Assembly: GCA_945865375.1 (NCBI GenBank)
Contig: CAMBEJ010000042.1
Location: 1-36,011, forward strand
Origin: Akkermansia muciniphila
GTDB taxonomy: Bacteria; Verrucomicrobiota; Verrucomicrobiia; Limisphaerales; F1-80-MAGS106
DNA: 36,011 nt
Reading direction: 5' to 3'
In this document: positions 27,229-35,751 of the stretch, piece by piece
Layout: every line of letters starts with the position of its first letter
Numbering within the stretch: the stretch's first letter is position 1
Notes under the pieces: generated by a model
The model's input: only the letters and a program-made list of their open reading frames with translations
Told to the model about the DNA's origin: nothing
Database searches by the model: none
Translations under genes and position numbers: made by a program

Positions 27229-27957
27229 CTAATTCTTCTTGGGTGGCTCTTCGCTTTCCAGAAGGATTTTTTTCTCCAGGATGAAACCCAATTGAGTGTT
27301 TAGCTGCGCCTCGTTGGCTGCGCCAGCGACTGTGACACCCAGCTTTTTGAGGGGATCGAACACATTCGCGTCCACGTCAAATGCGATGAAATGAACAGAC
27401 AGGTCAGCGTGCTTTTTTTGCGCCAGAGCCTGGATGCCCGGCAGCACGCGAGCGGGATCAGGTCCGACCGAGTTAATGCCGTCGGTGATCACAAGGACGT
27501 GCTTGCGGGACAGGGGTGATTTCAAGACGGCGTGGCTGGCGGTCTCGAGCGCATTGCCGAGGGGCGTGCCACTGGATGGAGGCGGAAGGTTTCGGGTCCA
27601 AATGTCGACGTTTTTTCCATCGAAAGGGGCCAATCGAATGAACTCTGTGGGGCTCTTTCCGCTGAAAACGTAAAGGCCGGCGTGCAGAGTGCGCGGGGCG
27701 TCGGCGGGTGCGGCTCGCACAAAAGTCTGAAGCTGTCGCACAACAGCTTCCAGCGCGCGTTTGGCAACAACGTGTTTTGGGGTCATCCGACCCGTGCCGT
27801 CCCGCACGGGATTGTTCATGCTGCCGGAGGTGTCGTAAACAATCGCGACGGCTACACCCTCTGCTCCATCGGCGTGCGCGCGGCTGAACCCTGACGCACC
27901 GAGGATCAAAGCGGCGAGAAATGGGATCAACCGGCGAAATTTCCTGCTGATTTTCAT
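27229..27957 (-). CDS. Exported von Willebrand factor A domain protein
   Basis: A 242-residue protein with a signal peptide (residues 1-29: basic MKISRKFRR, hydrophobic LIPFLAALILGASGF, then SRAHA). Residues about 35-220 are a vWA domain with an intact metal-ion-dependent adhesion site: DTSGS near 43, the Thr of SSGTPLGNAL near 131 and the Asp of VLVITDGINS near 158. The mature protein would be periplasmic and bind a protein ligand through Mg2+. ATG 27957 is used because it places the signal peptide at the N terminus; a longer frame exists to 28011. It is the first gene of the cassette, so its upstream region 27958-28100 should hold the promoter. Confidence 0.87.
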   Translation of the reverse strand: MKISRKFRRLIPFLAALILGASGFSRAHADGAEGVAVAIVYDTSGSMNNPVRDGTGRMTPKHVVAKRALEAVVRQLQTFVRAAPADAPRTLHAGLYVFSGKSPTEFIRLAPFDGKNVDIWTRNLPPPSSGTPLGNALETASHAVLKSPLSRKHVLVITDGINSVGPDPARVLPGIQALAQKKHADLSVHFIAFDVDANVFDPLKKLGVTVAGAANEAQLNTQLGFILEKKILLESEEPPKKN

Positions 27958-28501
27958 AACGAAGTGAGCTTGGTGGATACTCGCCGCAGGTTTATACTTA
28001 TTGTGACCCACGGCGCTCCCGCTGTCAATTTATCGTTGCCATCGGGCGGGTGGTTGTCATTTTTAAAAATGTGGGGCAACTCTCTGATCCGCCCAGTAAA
28101 GTTTGAACAGTTTGTTAACGGCCCGACCTCCGGTTCAGTTCTTTGTCGGAAACTTTGTCGATCCGAGCATCGGGTTGACCTTCAGAGAGTTTGAGGCTAC
28201 TGCATTGGGGTGGAGCATGCCCATTACAAATCCAGTCTCGATTTGCAATCGCTGATTGAGATCACCAAAGCGGTGTGCCGCGACACGCTTTAGTTAACCA
28301 GCGGGATACGCGGCTGGATTTTCAAATTTGACTGGCCACCATTGAAAGACAGGATGGTGAGTCAGAATGCTTCATCCCGTGAGCTTCGCTCTGATCCTCT
28401 GGCTCAGGCTGGTAGCCTCGACGAAACTTAAAGCGGATGCCCTTGAAACGTTGCGGGTCAGCCGTCCGGCTAATGACTGAAGTCGGATTTCCGAACTGAG
28501 T
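27958..28501. other. Gap upstream of the cassette, with repeat fragment
   Basis: No complete gene is seen in these 544 bases. TTGTCGGAAACTTTGTCGA at 28143-28161 matches the internal arm of the 14078-14388 element. A short open stretch at 28212-28294, reading YKSSLDLQSLIEITKAVCRD, is unassigned. A small palindrome AGCCG-TC-CGGCT lies near 28470, just past the end of the prepilin-like gene, and may mark its transcript end. Confidence 0.45.
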
Positions 28502-29254
28502 TTACCACCAGGTGAAGTTTGGATCAGGCGCGGGGCCAGTGTAGTTCCAGGAGTAGGTTTCTTTTGGAAACTGGAAATAGGCGGTGTGACCGTCGCCGTA
28601 GAGCACATTGATACGGTATTGGCTTTTGTAATTATGCCATTGGCTGGCGGGATCCTTTTTGTCACGATCAGCCCACCAGAGCCAATCGCCTTGGATGAGC
28701 TTGTTGGAGGGGCTCCTGGCAATTTCGTTACCCTTCATGGGGGTGCCTGCCGGCGTGCCTTTTGCATTGGAATCGCCAGTGACGTGCTTCACCCGGAGAG
28801 ACTCGACGGCCCAGACGGTGAGGTAGCTGTTGCCCCAGGCGTCATAACAATTCTTGATGCCCTTCGGGAACGTCGAAATCCACAGCGAATCTCCTTTGTC
28901 GCCAGGGCAATGGAACGCTTCCACGGCAGGAACGTAACGGTTGAGGGGACGTTTATCCGCTACCGTCTTGCCACCATGCAGATCCATGACACCTAGCTTG
29001 CCTCCCAAATTTCCCCAGTTGTCATAAACGGGGTAGCTGTCGTTGTTGTCATCGGTGTACATGTGGAACCCGAGTGCCATCTGGTGATGGTTCGCGTTGC
29101 ACTTGATGGTGATCGCTTTGCCTTTAGCTCGTGAGAGGGCAGGAAGCAGCATGCCGGCGAGGATCGCGATGATCGCGATCACGACCAATAATTCGATCAG
29201 AGTGAAGCCTCGCAACCGAGCCTGTTCTTCAGCGTGGCGGGATGGGGTTGTCAT
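28502..29254 (-). CDS. Prepilin-type N-terminal cleavage/methylation domain protein
   Basis: A 250-residue relative of the protein at 13082-13840. The class III signal is [20 protein letters not shown] near residues 14-33, with the standard Gly before the cut. It then diverges: a Tyr/Asp/Asn-rich segment ([20 protein letters not shown]), then FHCPGDKGD and a C-terminal [12 protein letters not shown], the DG motif of the family. It is a stand-alone gene without pilus assembly partners. ATG 29254 gives a short leader; the longer frame to 29356 adds unrelated sequence. Role unknown, probably exported and pilin-like. Confidence 0.85.
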   Translation of the reverse strand: MTTPSRHAEEQARLRGFTLIELLVVIAIIAILAGMLLPALSRAKGKAITIKCNANHHQMALGFHMYTDDNNDSYPVYDNWGNLGGKLGVMDLHGGKTVADKRPLNRYVPAVEAFHCPGDKGDSLWISTFPKGIKNCYDAWGNSYLTVWAVESLRVKHVTGDSNAKGTPAGTPMKGNEIARSPSNKLIQGDWLWWADRDKKDPASQWHNYKSQYRINVLYGDGHTAYFQFPKETYSWNYTGPAPDPNFTWW

Positions 29255-29390
29255 GAGAGATGCGTCATTGGAGTTCCAGCGGTCTACTGCCCTATGGTTT
29301 TTAGTGTGAAAGAACTCTACTGTCAATAAAGTCATCGCAGAAATTATTGAGGCCAACCGCGGCTGCCGGTGGCACCAAGGAAGACCGAAA

Positions 29391-29453
29391 TAGGATCGCG
29401 ATTACGGGGGTGGTTACGAGAAGATCCGGAAAAATGAGAGAGGCGCAGATGGC
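29391..29453. repeat. GATTACG dispersed repeat, copy 5 (degenerate)
   Basis: AGGATCGCGATTACGGGGGT then GGTTACGAGAAGATCCGG and AAAAATGAGAGAGGCGCA. The tract itself is worn down but the right flank matches copy 1 almost exactly, which supports the flank as a real part of the element. It lies between the prepilin-like gene and the next gene upstream. Confidence 0.6.
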
Positions 29454-29521
29454 AGGCCAGCAGATTCACGGGGCGGCTTCAACACAGACCTGCTCTTTTC
29501 CGTGCGAGATCCCTTTGCTCG

Positions 29522-30973
29522 TCAACGGGTGGTTCGCTTTTTGGGAGAAGGCGGCGATCTTTGCTGGAGGGCTTGGACGGGGTCGATCGCGGGACTCGAA
29601 GCGGGCCTGCGTGTGATACGCTCACGCTCCAGACTTTCCAATTCGCGAAGGGCGTCGTCCGTGATGTACCGGGCGCGCGGCAGGGGGCCTGCTCGTTGCT
29701 GAGGAGCTTGGCCTGAGTCATCCCGTTTATCGATGTACTCCGCGAGGGTTTTGCGATAGGCTTGGATCAGGGGAATCCAGTCTGGGGAAACTGCCCATTG
29801 CAGAATCGTGAGCTCGTTGATCTTCTGCTGGAGCACGGGTTTTTGACGGGCGTAGTCCCATTCGCGCAGGATCTCCGAGAGCCGCAGTGGAGTTTTTCCT
29901 GGGACTTGTTCCGGACTAAAACGATTCTCTGAATTCAGTTGCAGGACCTCATCGAGTTTGCGTCGGCTTGATTCGAAAGACCGATCCCCTCCGAGCTCCC
30001 GCATTGAAGGTCGGACGAGAACGACTGACCACCATTTCTCGACATCGAGCGGGGTCTTGAATTCAGACTCGAACGCTTTGAAGAAGGCCGACTGCCAATT
30101 CCAGAATTCACCCAGGTTTGCCACGAAGGCGCGCATCCGTTGGGTGCCCTGGGCGAGTCGTGAAAGCTCGATGAAGAAAAGGTGAGAGCTGGCTTGGTAG
30201 GCGAGGAAAGCGTCGCCCTGGAGCATCGCTTGGCTTGGGAAGCTCAGGTCCGTGAAGGTCATGGCGGGGTGCGACAGCAACCAACTGCGGGAGATGAGCT
30301 CGGGCTGAGTGTAGCGCTGCGTCTCGATCACGCTGGTCTCGGGCTGGAGTACAAGGCTGCGCCCGGCTTCGAAGAAAATCTGACGTGTCATCGCCTCTTG
30401 CAGCCATAGGGGGACTTCAGCAATTTTCTCGGTGTCCATTCGGTTGGCGATCTCGATCAGCAGGACCTGAACCACCGCACGAACCAGGGAAAGCGCATCG
30501 GTGATGGCTGGGATATCGATGCGATATTTGGAACCGTCTTTGAACCGGGAAGAGGCGATGCGCGGGTGCTCATCCAACCGTTCGGTGGGTCGCAGCACGA
30601 GGTGGATAACACCCCGCCAGTGGTCAGACAGATCGAGGATGTTAAGGAGCCGTTTCTTGATCCGTTCCGCTGAAACGCCGACGGATCGCGCACCCAAACG
30701 AACATGGGTTTCAGGGAGTTTTTGTGGTTCCTTTTCCTTGGGTCCACCGAAGAGCAAGGGTGTGGAAGCATCGGCGGGGGGTGCGACCAGGTCGTGAGTG
30801 ATGAACTGCATTGAGGTGCTGCGGAGGGCTCCTGGCCCATCTCTGAGCAGGGAATTCAGCGAGGTGCTTGCCCCATGACAAGACGGGGCTGTGCCGCAGA
30901 GCAAGAGGACAGCGACGAGGGATGGACCCAGGATTCGTTGCAGGGCAAAGGGCATGTTGCAATGAGGCATCAT
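29522..30973 (-). CDS. Exported protein resembling an inactive MA-clan metallopeptidase
   Basis: A 483-residue protein of no family I can name. It starts with a likely signal peptide (MPFALQRILGPSLVAVLLLC, then GTAPSCHGA). The arrangement around residues 185-220, VVQVLLIEIANRM followed by VPLWLQEAMTRQIF, looks like the active-site helix and the 'WLQEG' helix of gluzincin/peptidase-MA-like proteins, but the HExxH is absent (LIEIA in its place), so it would be catalytically dead. The rest is helical (WNWQSAFFKAFESEF, VEKWWSVVLV). ATG 30973 or 30970 is preferred; a TTG at 31012 gives a longer form. The C-terminal tail is basic and Pro-rich. Confidence 0.6.
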   Translation of the reverse strand: MMPHCNMPFALQRILGPSLVAVLLLCGTAPSCHGASTSLNSLLRDGPGALRSTSMQFITHDLVAPPADASTPLLFGGPKEKEPQKLPETHVRLGARSVGVSAERIKKRLLNILDLSDHWRGVIHLVLRPTERLDEHPRIASSRFKDGSKYRIDIPAITDALSLVRAVVQVLLIEIANRMDTEKIAEVPLWLQEAMTRQIFFEAGRSLVLQPETSVIETQRYTQPELISRSWLLSHPAMTFTDLSFPSQAMLQGDAFLAYQASSHLFFIELSRLAQGTQRMRAFVANLGEFWNWQSAFFKAFESEFKTPLDVEKWWSVVLVRPSMRELGGDRSFESSRRKLDEVLQLNSENRFSPEQVPGKTPLRLSEILREWDYARQKPVLQQKINELTILQWAVSPDWIPLIQAYRKTLAEYIDKRDDSGQAPQQRAGPLPRARYITDDALRELESLERERITRRPASSPAIDPVQALQQRSPPSPKKRTTR

Positions 30974-31042
30974 GCGCACTTTCTTCGAAAACGAGTCGAG
31001 CAGCCAATCCAAAATGATTTTTCCATGTGCAACCTGAGGGTG

Positions 31043-31534
31043 TTAGGGGCTTTCTGGGGGAGAGGATGGCTTTAAGGTGGGGAGTGACTTAAAGTTGCCC
31101 GCCTCGCAGGCTTGCACGAACCCTTCGGTGACCGACTTCAACTGCTCCCATCTTTTCCTGATGGCCTTTGATTCCTCATGGGTCACATGGCTGTCGCCCG
31201 TCGCCGTCGCGACCACGGAAAGCAAATCGGCAAATTCCTGGACTATGGTGTTGGCGGCAGGAATGACGGCGTAGGGATGGGGCCACTTCGCCTTGGGGTT
31301 CTTGATAAAAAAGCCTCCAGCACGTTCGCAGACCCACTGCACGATGCGTTCATCTTGGGTGGTTTTGTGCAGCGCCTCGATGCGGTCAAGTGGATTGGTG
31401 CTTCCGCTGCTTGAAGGATCATCGGCTGGCTCCGCCCACTTGTAGATCAAGGAAAGCGACAGGTTCAAGTCGGACGCGATTTGTTTGGCGCTTGTTTTCT
31501 GGAGGACTTCGTGAAGAAGTTCGTGGGAGTACAT
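31043..31534 (-). CDS. Helix-turn-helix protein, phage CII-like
   Basis: A 163-residue protein. Residues 15-35 (SAKQIASDLNLSLSLIYKWA) form a helix-turn-helix. The next part, NPLDRIEALHKTTQDERIVQ then WVCERAGGFFI, resembles the phage regulatory CII/CP76 family, in which a tested DNA-binding helix is followed by a region about the 'resident' state. Residues 90-150 are helical and charged. It could be a domesticated phage regulator. It lies 83 bp after the DUF2064 gene on the same strand, and may be co-transcribed with it. Confidence 0.6.
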   Translation of the reverse strand: MYSHELLHEVLQKTSAKQIASDLNLSLSLIYKWAEPADDPSSSGSTNPLDRIEALHKTTQDERIVQWVCERAGGFFIKNPKAKWPHPYAVIPAANTIVQEFADLLSVVATATGDSHVTHEESKAIRKRWEQLKSVTEGFVQACEAGNFKSLPTLKPSSPPESP

Positions 31535-31617
31535 GATGTGATGTGCTTGGCCTGTCTTGCCGCAGGTTATCCCCCCCTTTTTGCGCTGTCTTCAAACATG
31601 GCGCAAGAAACATCGCA

Positions 31618-32268
31618 TCAAGATCTTTCAGACACAGGCTGGGGAAGGTGGCCGGAAACAAGTTCGGTTTCAACGTCTGTTCCTCTCTTGAAAGCCTCCC
31701 AATCCTCAGCCGTGTCCACGTCCGAAAGTTGACGCAAGAGAGCGATGCTCAATCCTTCGTGCTTCGCGCGGGCGACGGTTTGTTCGAGAACCCTTTCGGT
31801 TCCCCAGTCCACTCCCGTGAACACGGACGGACAGTTCCGGCTTAGTCCTATCAACCAATACCCGCCATCGGCTGCGGGTCCCAGGACGAGATCATGGGTT
31901 TTGAGCGATTCCCAAGCGTCCTCAATGTCAGACCCATCGATGTCAGGACAGTCGGATCCTATGACCACGACGCGCTCGGCACCGTGGCTGAATTGTTCCT
32001 CGAAACAGCGCGCGAGCCGGTCTCCGAGGCCGGCAGACCCCTGGGGTGCTGAGGTCCAACCTGGTTTCATCCACGAGGCGACATCGGATTGCGCGTCGTC
32101 TGGTGAAAACTGGACCGTGACGTCACGAAATCGGACCAGTGCACGGAGCACGTTTTGAACGAGGGCCTGATAAGCTTTGAGCGCCTCGGCCTCGCCGATG
32201 CTTCGAGCAAGCCGCGTCTTGACAAGACCCACGCGCGGCGCTTTGGCGAAGAGTACGAGTCGTTTCAT
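31618..32268 (-). CDS. DUF2064/TIGR04282 glycosyltransferase-like protein
   Basis: A 216-residue member of the TIGR04282 (DUF2064, CofC/GT-A-like) family, nucleotide-sugar-type transferases named after arsenosugar biosynthesis. It shows MKRLVLFAKAPRVGLVKTRL at the N terminus, VVVIGSDCPDIDG near 101, LVLGPAADGGYWLIGL near 125 and FTGVDWGTERVLEQT near 147. ATG 32268 is the canonical start; the longer frame to 32325 only adds unrelated residues. The last 20 or so residues (VETELVSGHLPQ and on) are encoded by sequence shared with the dispersed LKPNF-type repeat. The true substrate in this organism is unknown. Confidence 0.87.
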   Translation of the reverse strand: MKRLVLFAKAPRVGLVKTRLARSIGEAEALKAYQALVQNVLRALVRFRDVTVQFSPDDAQSDVASWMKPGWTSAPQGSAGLGDRLARCFEEQFSHGAERVVVIGSDCPDIDGSDIEDAWESLKTHDLVLGPAADGGYWLIGLSRNCPSVFTGVDWGTERVLEQTVARAKHEGLSIALLRQLSDVDTAEDWEAFKRGTDVETELVSGHLPQPVSERS

Positions 32269-32521
32269 GACCTCACTGAATAAAGCTTCCGAGGAGACCC
32301 TGGAGTGGACGTGGAAGCTTTGCAAGGCTTTGAAGAACCAGCAGTCGCCCCCGCTGGATTTGGCGGCGCAGTCTTCCAGTGCATTTCCTCCCTTGCATGG
32401 CTCGCTTTGAAGAGTCTATGTTTAGGCGCTGGTCCGGAGGGTCTCTCCCCACCCCGTTGGGCGGCTCGCCGGGGCGCGATCGTGCTGGCTTCGGCAACAT
32501 GGAAGCGGTTTTAGAAACGTC

Positions 32522-35110
32522 ATGAGCATCTATTACAAATTCGCGTTGGCTCTTCTGCTCGGCTCTTCGGGGCTGGACCAAACCGCCATGGCTGCTGTCA
32601 GCGAGCCGGTTGATTTGCCTGGGGCTAGGGCCGATGGGTCCATTCTTCTACCCAACCAGTGGTCGCTGAGGCCAGTTGGGAAGCAAGTGCCTTTGGGAGA
32701 TTTCCCCGTCAACATCGCCGTGCACCCTTCCGGGAAATTCGCCGCCGTGCTGCATTGCGGCTATGGTTCGCACGAGATCATTCTCGTGGACCTTGCCAGC
32801 GCGCGCGTCACGCTCCGCATGCCCGTCGAAGAATCGTTTTACGGGCTTGCTTTCAGCGGCGATGGAGCCCGGCTGTTTGCCAGCGGAGCAGGGGATGAAG
32901 TGGTGCATTCCTTCAAGGTCGGGGAACGTTCGCTCTCGGACGCGCGTGCGATCCGGTTGCGCCCCATCGGCGCCAAGGGTGTGCCCTGTGGCGTCGCCCT
33001 GAGCGCTTCCTCTCAAAAACTTTGGGTGGCCAACGTGCTGGGGCATCAGGTGAACGAGGTGGATCTTGAGACGGGCCGGGTAGTTTGGGAGATCTCCCTG
33101 GCGGGGAGCAACCCGTCCGCGGTCGAAACCATCATTCCGCCAAGCGACCCCGACCTTGCTGCCGCAACCAAGCGGGATGAGGCGAAACGGCTCGCTGAAA
33201 AGACCGCTGAAGCCCATCCCTACGCCGTGCTCGCTGATGAGCCTCGAGGACGATTGTATGTCAGTTTATGGGGGCAATCTGAGGTGGCGGTGATATCACT
33301 GGCTGATCGTAAACTGATCGCTCGATGGAAGGCGGGGCCGCATCCGAACGAAATGCTCCTGAGCGCCAACGGGAGGTTCTTGTTTGTGGCGAACGCGAAC
33401 CTGAACACGGTCTCGATCCTCAATGCTGAAACCGGATTGGCGGTGGAGACACTGTCGTCGAGCATGTGGCCTGATTCGCCTCCGGGCTCGACGCCTAACA
33501 GCCTCGCCTTGTCGCCCGACGGCGAGCACTTGTTCGTAGCCAACGCTGGCAATAACAACATCGCGGTCTTCGACGTCGAAAAGCCAGGTGCCAGCAAGTC
33601 GCTGGGCTTCATTCCAGTGGGATGGTACCCGACTTCGGTTCGCGTGACGGGGGATGGCAAATACCTGTTGGTGGCGAATGGCAAGGGGCTGACATCGCGC
33701 TCAAACCGGCACGGTCCGCAGCCCGGCAAACGCGATCCGCCCGCCACCGTCCGCGAATACATCGGAGGCTTGATGCAGGGAACCTTGACCGTGATCGAGC
33801 TCCCAAAACGCGATCGCCTTGCGGAACAAATCAAAAAATATTCGATCAAGGCCTTGCTGTCCAGCCCGCGAACTCACAGTGTTTCGACCGTCCGAAATGC
33901 CCGGGACGATGACAGGAATCCCATCCCGAGTCGTCTTGGCCTGGTAAGCCCCATTCGCTATTGCGTTTATATTATCAAGGAAAACCGAACCTATGACCAG
34001 GTATTGGGAGACATGCCTGAAGGGAACGGGGCGCCGGAGCTCTGTTTATTTCCGGAGGCCGTGACGCCGAACCACCACGCCTTGGCTCGCGAGTTTGTGC
34101 TTCTGGATAATTTTTATGTCGAGAGCGAGGTCAGCGCCGATGGCCACGAGTGGACGGTTGGAGCTTACGCGACTGATTATGTGGAGAAAACCTGGCCGCT
34201 GAACTACGGGCACGGGAAGGGCGGTAAATTTCCTTACCCCAGCGAAGGACGATTCAAGATCGCGTTTCCGTCCGGAGGCTATCTGTGGGACAAAGCGCTC
34301 GAGGCGGGTGTGACCTATCGGAGTTACGGGGAGTTCATCGATAACGGGAAGAAGGCCGGGGAGCATGCCACGGCCACGGTGCCTTCTCTCGTTGGGCATT
34401 TCGATCCACTCTACCGTTCCTGGGACATGGATTACCCGGACGTAAAGCGGGCGGAACGGTTTGTGGAGGAGTTGAAGCGTTTTGAGAAGGAAGGAGAGAT
34501 GCCGAGATTGCAGATCATGAGGCTGCCAAACGATCACACCTACGGCACGCGACTCGGGAAACCGACACCCCGCGCCATGGTGGCCGACAACGATCTGGCC
34601 TTGGGAATGGTGGTCGAGGCCTTGAGCAAATCAAAGTTTTGGTCGAAAACAGCCGTTTTTGTTGTCGAAGACGACGCGCAAAACGGACCTGATCACGTCG
34701 ACGCCCACCGCAGCATTGCGTTCGTGGCCGGCCCGCACGTCAAACGCGGTTTTGTGGATTCGACCATGTATTCGACGAGCAGCATGTTGCGCACAATGGA
34801 GCTCATCCTCGGTTTAAAGCCCATGTCTCAGTTCGACGCGATGGCCATTCCGATGCGGCATTCTTTCACGTCCAGACCTGATGATCGACCTTTTATTGCG
34901 CGCAAGATCTCCGTTGATGTGCGTGAGAAAAATCTCGCGACGGCTTGGGGATCTGCGCTTTCTGAGGGCATGGATTTTACGAAAGAAGACGCCGCGGATG
35001 ACCTGCTGCTCAACGAAGTGGTTTGGCGTTCGGTGAAGGGGGCGGATGCGCGGATGCCGGCACCCGTGCGCGCGGCCTTTGTCCGTGCTGGGGACGACGA
35101 TGATGAGTGA
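32522..35110 (+). CDS. Exported YncE-like beta-propeller / phosphoesterase fusion
   Basis: An 862-residue protein of the 'bifunctional YncE family/alkaline phosphatase family' type. Residues 1-25 are a signal peptide (FALALLLGSSG...MAA). Residues about 50-440 are a YVTN/YncE seven-bladed propeller, with the repeats LSANGRFLFVANANLNTVSI and LSPDGEHLFVANAGNNNIAV. Residues about 480-790 are an alkaline-phosphatase-superfamily phosphoesterase: KENRTYDQVLGD near 490 (Thr is the likely nucleophile), DNFYVESEVSADGHEWTVGA near 537, and VVEDDAQNGPDHVDAHRS near 715 with metal-ligand Asp and His. The C-terminal tail is acidic (DDDDE). It probably cleaves a phosphoester outside the cytoplasm; the substrate is unknown. 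It is divergent from DUF2064. Confidence 0.88.
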   Translation: MSIYYKFALALLLGSSGLDQTAMAAVSEPVDLPGARADGSILLPNQWSLRPVGKQVPLGDFPVNIAVHPSGKFAAVLHCGYGSHEIILVDLASARVTLRMPVEESFYGLAFSGDGARLFASGAGDEVVHSFKVGERSLSDARAIRLRPIGAKGVPCGVALSASSQKLWVANVLGHQVNEVDLETGRVVWEISLAGSNPSAVETIIPPSDPDLAAATKRDEAKRLAEKTAEAHPYAVLADEPRGRLYVSLWGQSEVAVISLADRKLIARWKAGPHPNEMLLSANGRFLFVANANLNTVSILNAETGLAVETLSSSMWPDSPPGSTPNSLALSPDGEHLFVANAGNNNIAVFDVEKPGASKSLGFIPVGWYPTSVRVTGDGKYLLVANGKGLTSRSNRHGPQPGKRDPPATVREYIGGLMQGTLTVIELPKRDRLAEQIKKYSIKALLSSPRTHSVSTVRNARDDDRNPIPSRLGLVSPIRYCVYIIKENRTYDQVLGDMPEGNGAPELCLFPEAVTPNHHALAREFVLLDNFYVESEVSADGHEWTVGAYATDYVEKTWPLNYGHGKGGKFPYPSEGRFKIAFPSGGYLWDKALEAGVTYRSYGEFIDNGKKAGEHATATVPSLVGHFDPLYRSWDMDYPDVKRAERFVEELKRFEKEGEMPRLQIMRLPNDHTYGTRLGKPTPRAMVADNDLALGMVVEALSKSKFWSKTAVFVVEDDAQNGPDHVDAHRSIAFVAGPHVKRGFVDSTMYSTSSMLRTMELILGLKPMSQFDAMAIPMRHSFTSRPDDRPFIARKISVDVREKNLATAWGSALSEGMDFTKEDAADDLLLNEVVWRSVKGADARMPAPVRAAFVRAGDDDDE

Positions 35111-35140
35111 GGGGTGGGCGATCGATGATTCGGAGGAAAA

Positions 35141-35221
35141 GGGGACTGTCCCTTCTTCATGCGGCTTTGGCTCTTGGCTCTACTACATAGGGTTCCGGTC
35201 CGTTCTGCCCCCAGGTCAGTG
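35141..35221 (+). pseudogene. C-terminal scrap of a formylglycine-enzyme (SUMF1) domain, copy 1
   Basis: In the frame that ends in TGA at 35219-35221 the sequence reads YYIGFRSVLPPGQ, the end typical of FGE-sulfatase (SUMF1) domain proteins (xxGFRxVLPPGQ). Upstream only a few unrelated codons remain in frame, so no working gene exists. Confidence 0.6.
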
Positions 35222-35380
35222 AGCTCAACAGAAAAGGGCAAGCGGAGTGGGCGCCAGGGGTCGAATCGGAGCGAGAGGAACGAGCGGAGATTGACCCATG
35301 GCGAGCCACGGAGCGAGAAGATGGGAATGACGTTTGAAAATGGGAAAGAAAAAGCCCGCGCCGCGGTCGCGAGTGTTTCC

Positions 35381-35410
35381 GGCGCGCGGCCTTCCAGGCC
35401 GCAGCAGCTT
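35381..35410. repeat. REP palindrome of the GGCGCGCGGCC family
   Basis: GGCGCGCGGCCTTCCAGGCC followed by GCAGCAGCTT. It has the same body and CAGCTT flank as the repeat at 21471, and the inner part CGGCCTTCCAGGCCG is a palindrome. It is paired in inverse orientation with 35717-35741. Confidence 0.7.
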
Positions 35411-35449
35411 GGGACCGGGCGAGGCGCTGGAATTCCCACAACCACGCTC

Positions 35450-35513
35450 CCTTCGACCTTCTGCCTTCGACTTTCGACCTTCTGCCTTCTGCCTTCGACT
35501 TTCGACCTTCGTC
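35450..35513. repeat. Tandem array of CTTCGAC / CTTCTGC heptamers
   Basis: About nine 7-base units such as CTTCGAC, CTTCTGC and TTTCGAC stand in a row. The same class of heptamer array (GTCGAAGGCAGAAG on the other strand) is common between genes in several environmental phyla. On the minus strand it reads as a false Lys/Arg/Glu-rich peptide. Confidence 0.7.
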
Positions 35514-35535
35514 GATGCTGCTCCCAGGATGGGCG

Positions 35536-35682
35536 CGCACACCAGTGAAGGCGAAACTCGTGCGAGAACCCAGGGACTGGCCGTGGAGCAGTGCTCGGTT
35601 CCGGGACGATTATGGACCTTTGATATTGATGGACCAACGCGCGGCTTTTCAGGCTGGAGTGGGCTCGAAAGCCGATGAGCTC
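35536..35682 (+). pseudogene. C-terminal remnant of a REP-associated tyrosine transposase (RAYT)
   Basis: In the frame through GTG 35545 the sequence reads PVKAKLVREPRDWPWSSARF and then RDDYGPLILMDQR, which is the characteristic C terminus of RAYT/IS200-like transposases (NPVKAGLV.rPedWpWSSAr). The catalytic HUH and Tyr parts are missing, so it is inactive. It lies between two inverted REP palindromes of the family it may once have mobilised. Confidence 0.7.
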
Positions 35683-35716
35683 GAGGAAGTTCCAGTGCGT
35701 TGGCTCGAACGAATAT

Positions 35717-35741
35717 GCTGCGGCCTTGAAGGCCGCGCGCC
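35717..35741. repeat. REP palindrome of the GGCGCGCGGCC family, inverse orientation
   Basis: GCTGCGGCCTTGAAGGCCGC then GCGCC; on the opposite strand it matches 35381-35410, with TTCA in the centre instead of TTCC. The two face each other about 300 bp apart with the transposase remnant between. Confidence 0.65.
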
Positions 35742-35751
35742 GGGTCTGGCG

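Noticed and set aside
28212..28294. Short open stretch reading YKSSLDLQSLIEITKAVCRD
   Set aside because: It recalls the lead-in to a GAF-type sensor domain, but it is under 30 codons and nothing follows, so no gene is called.
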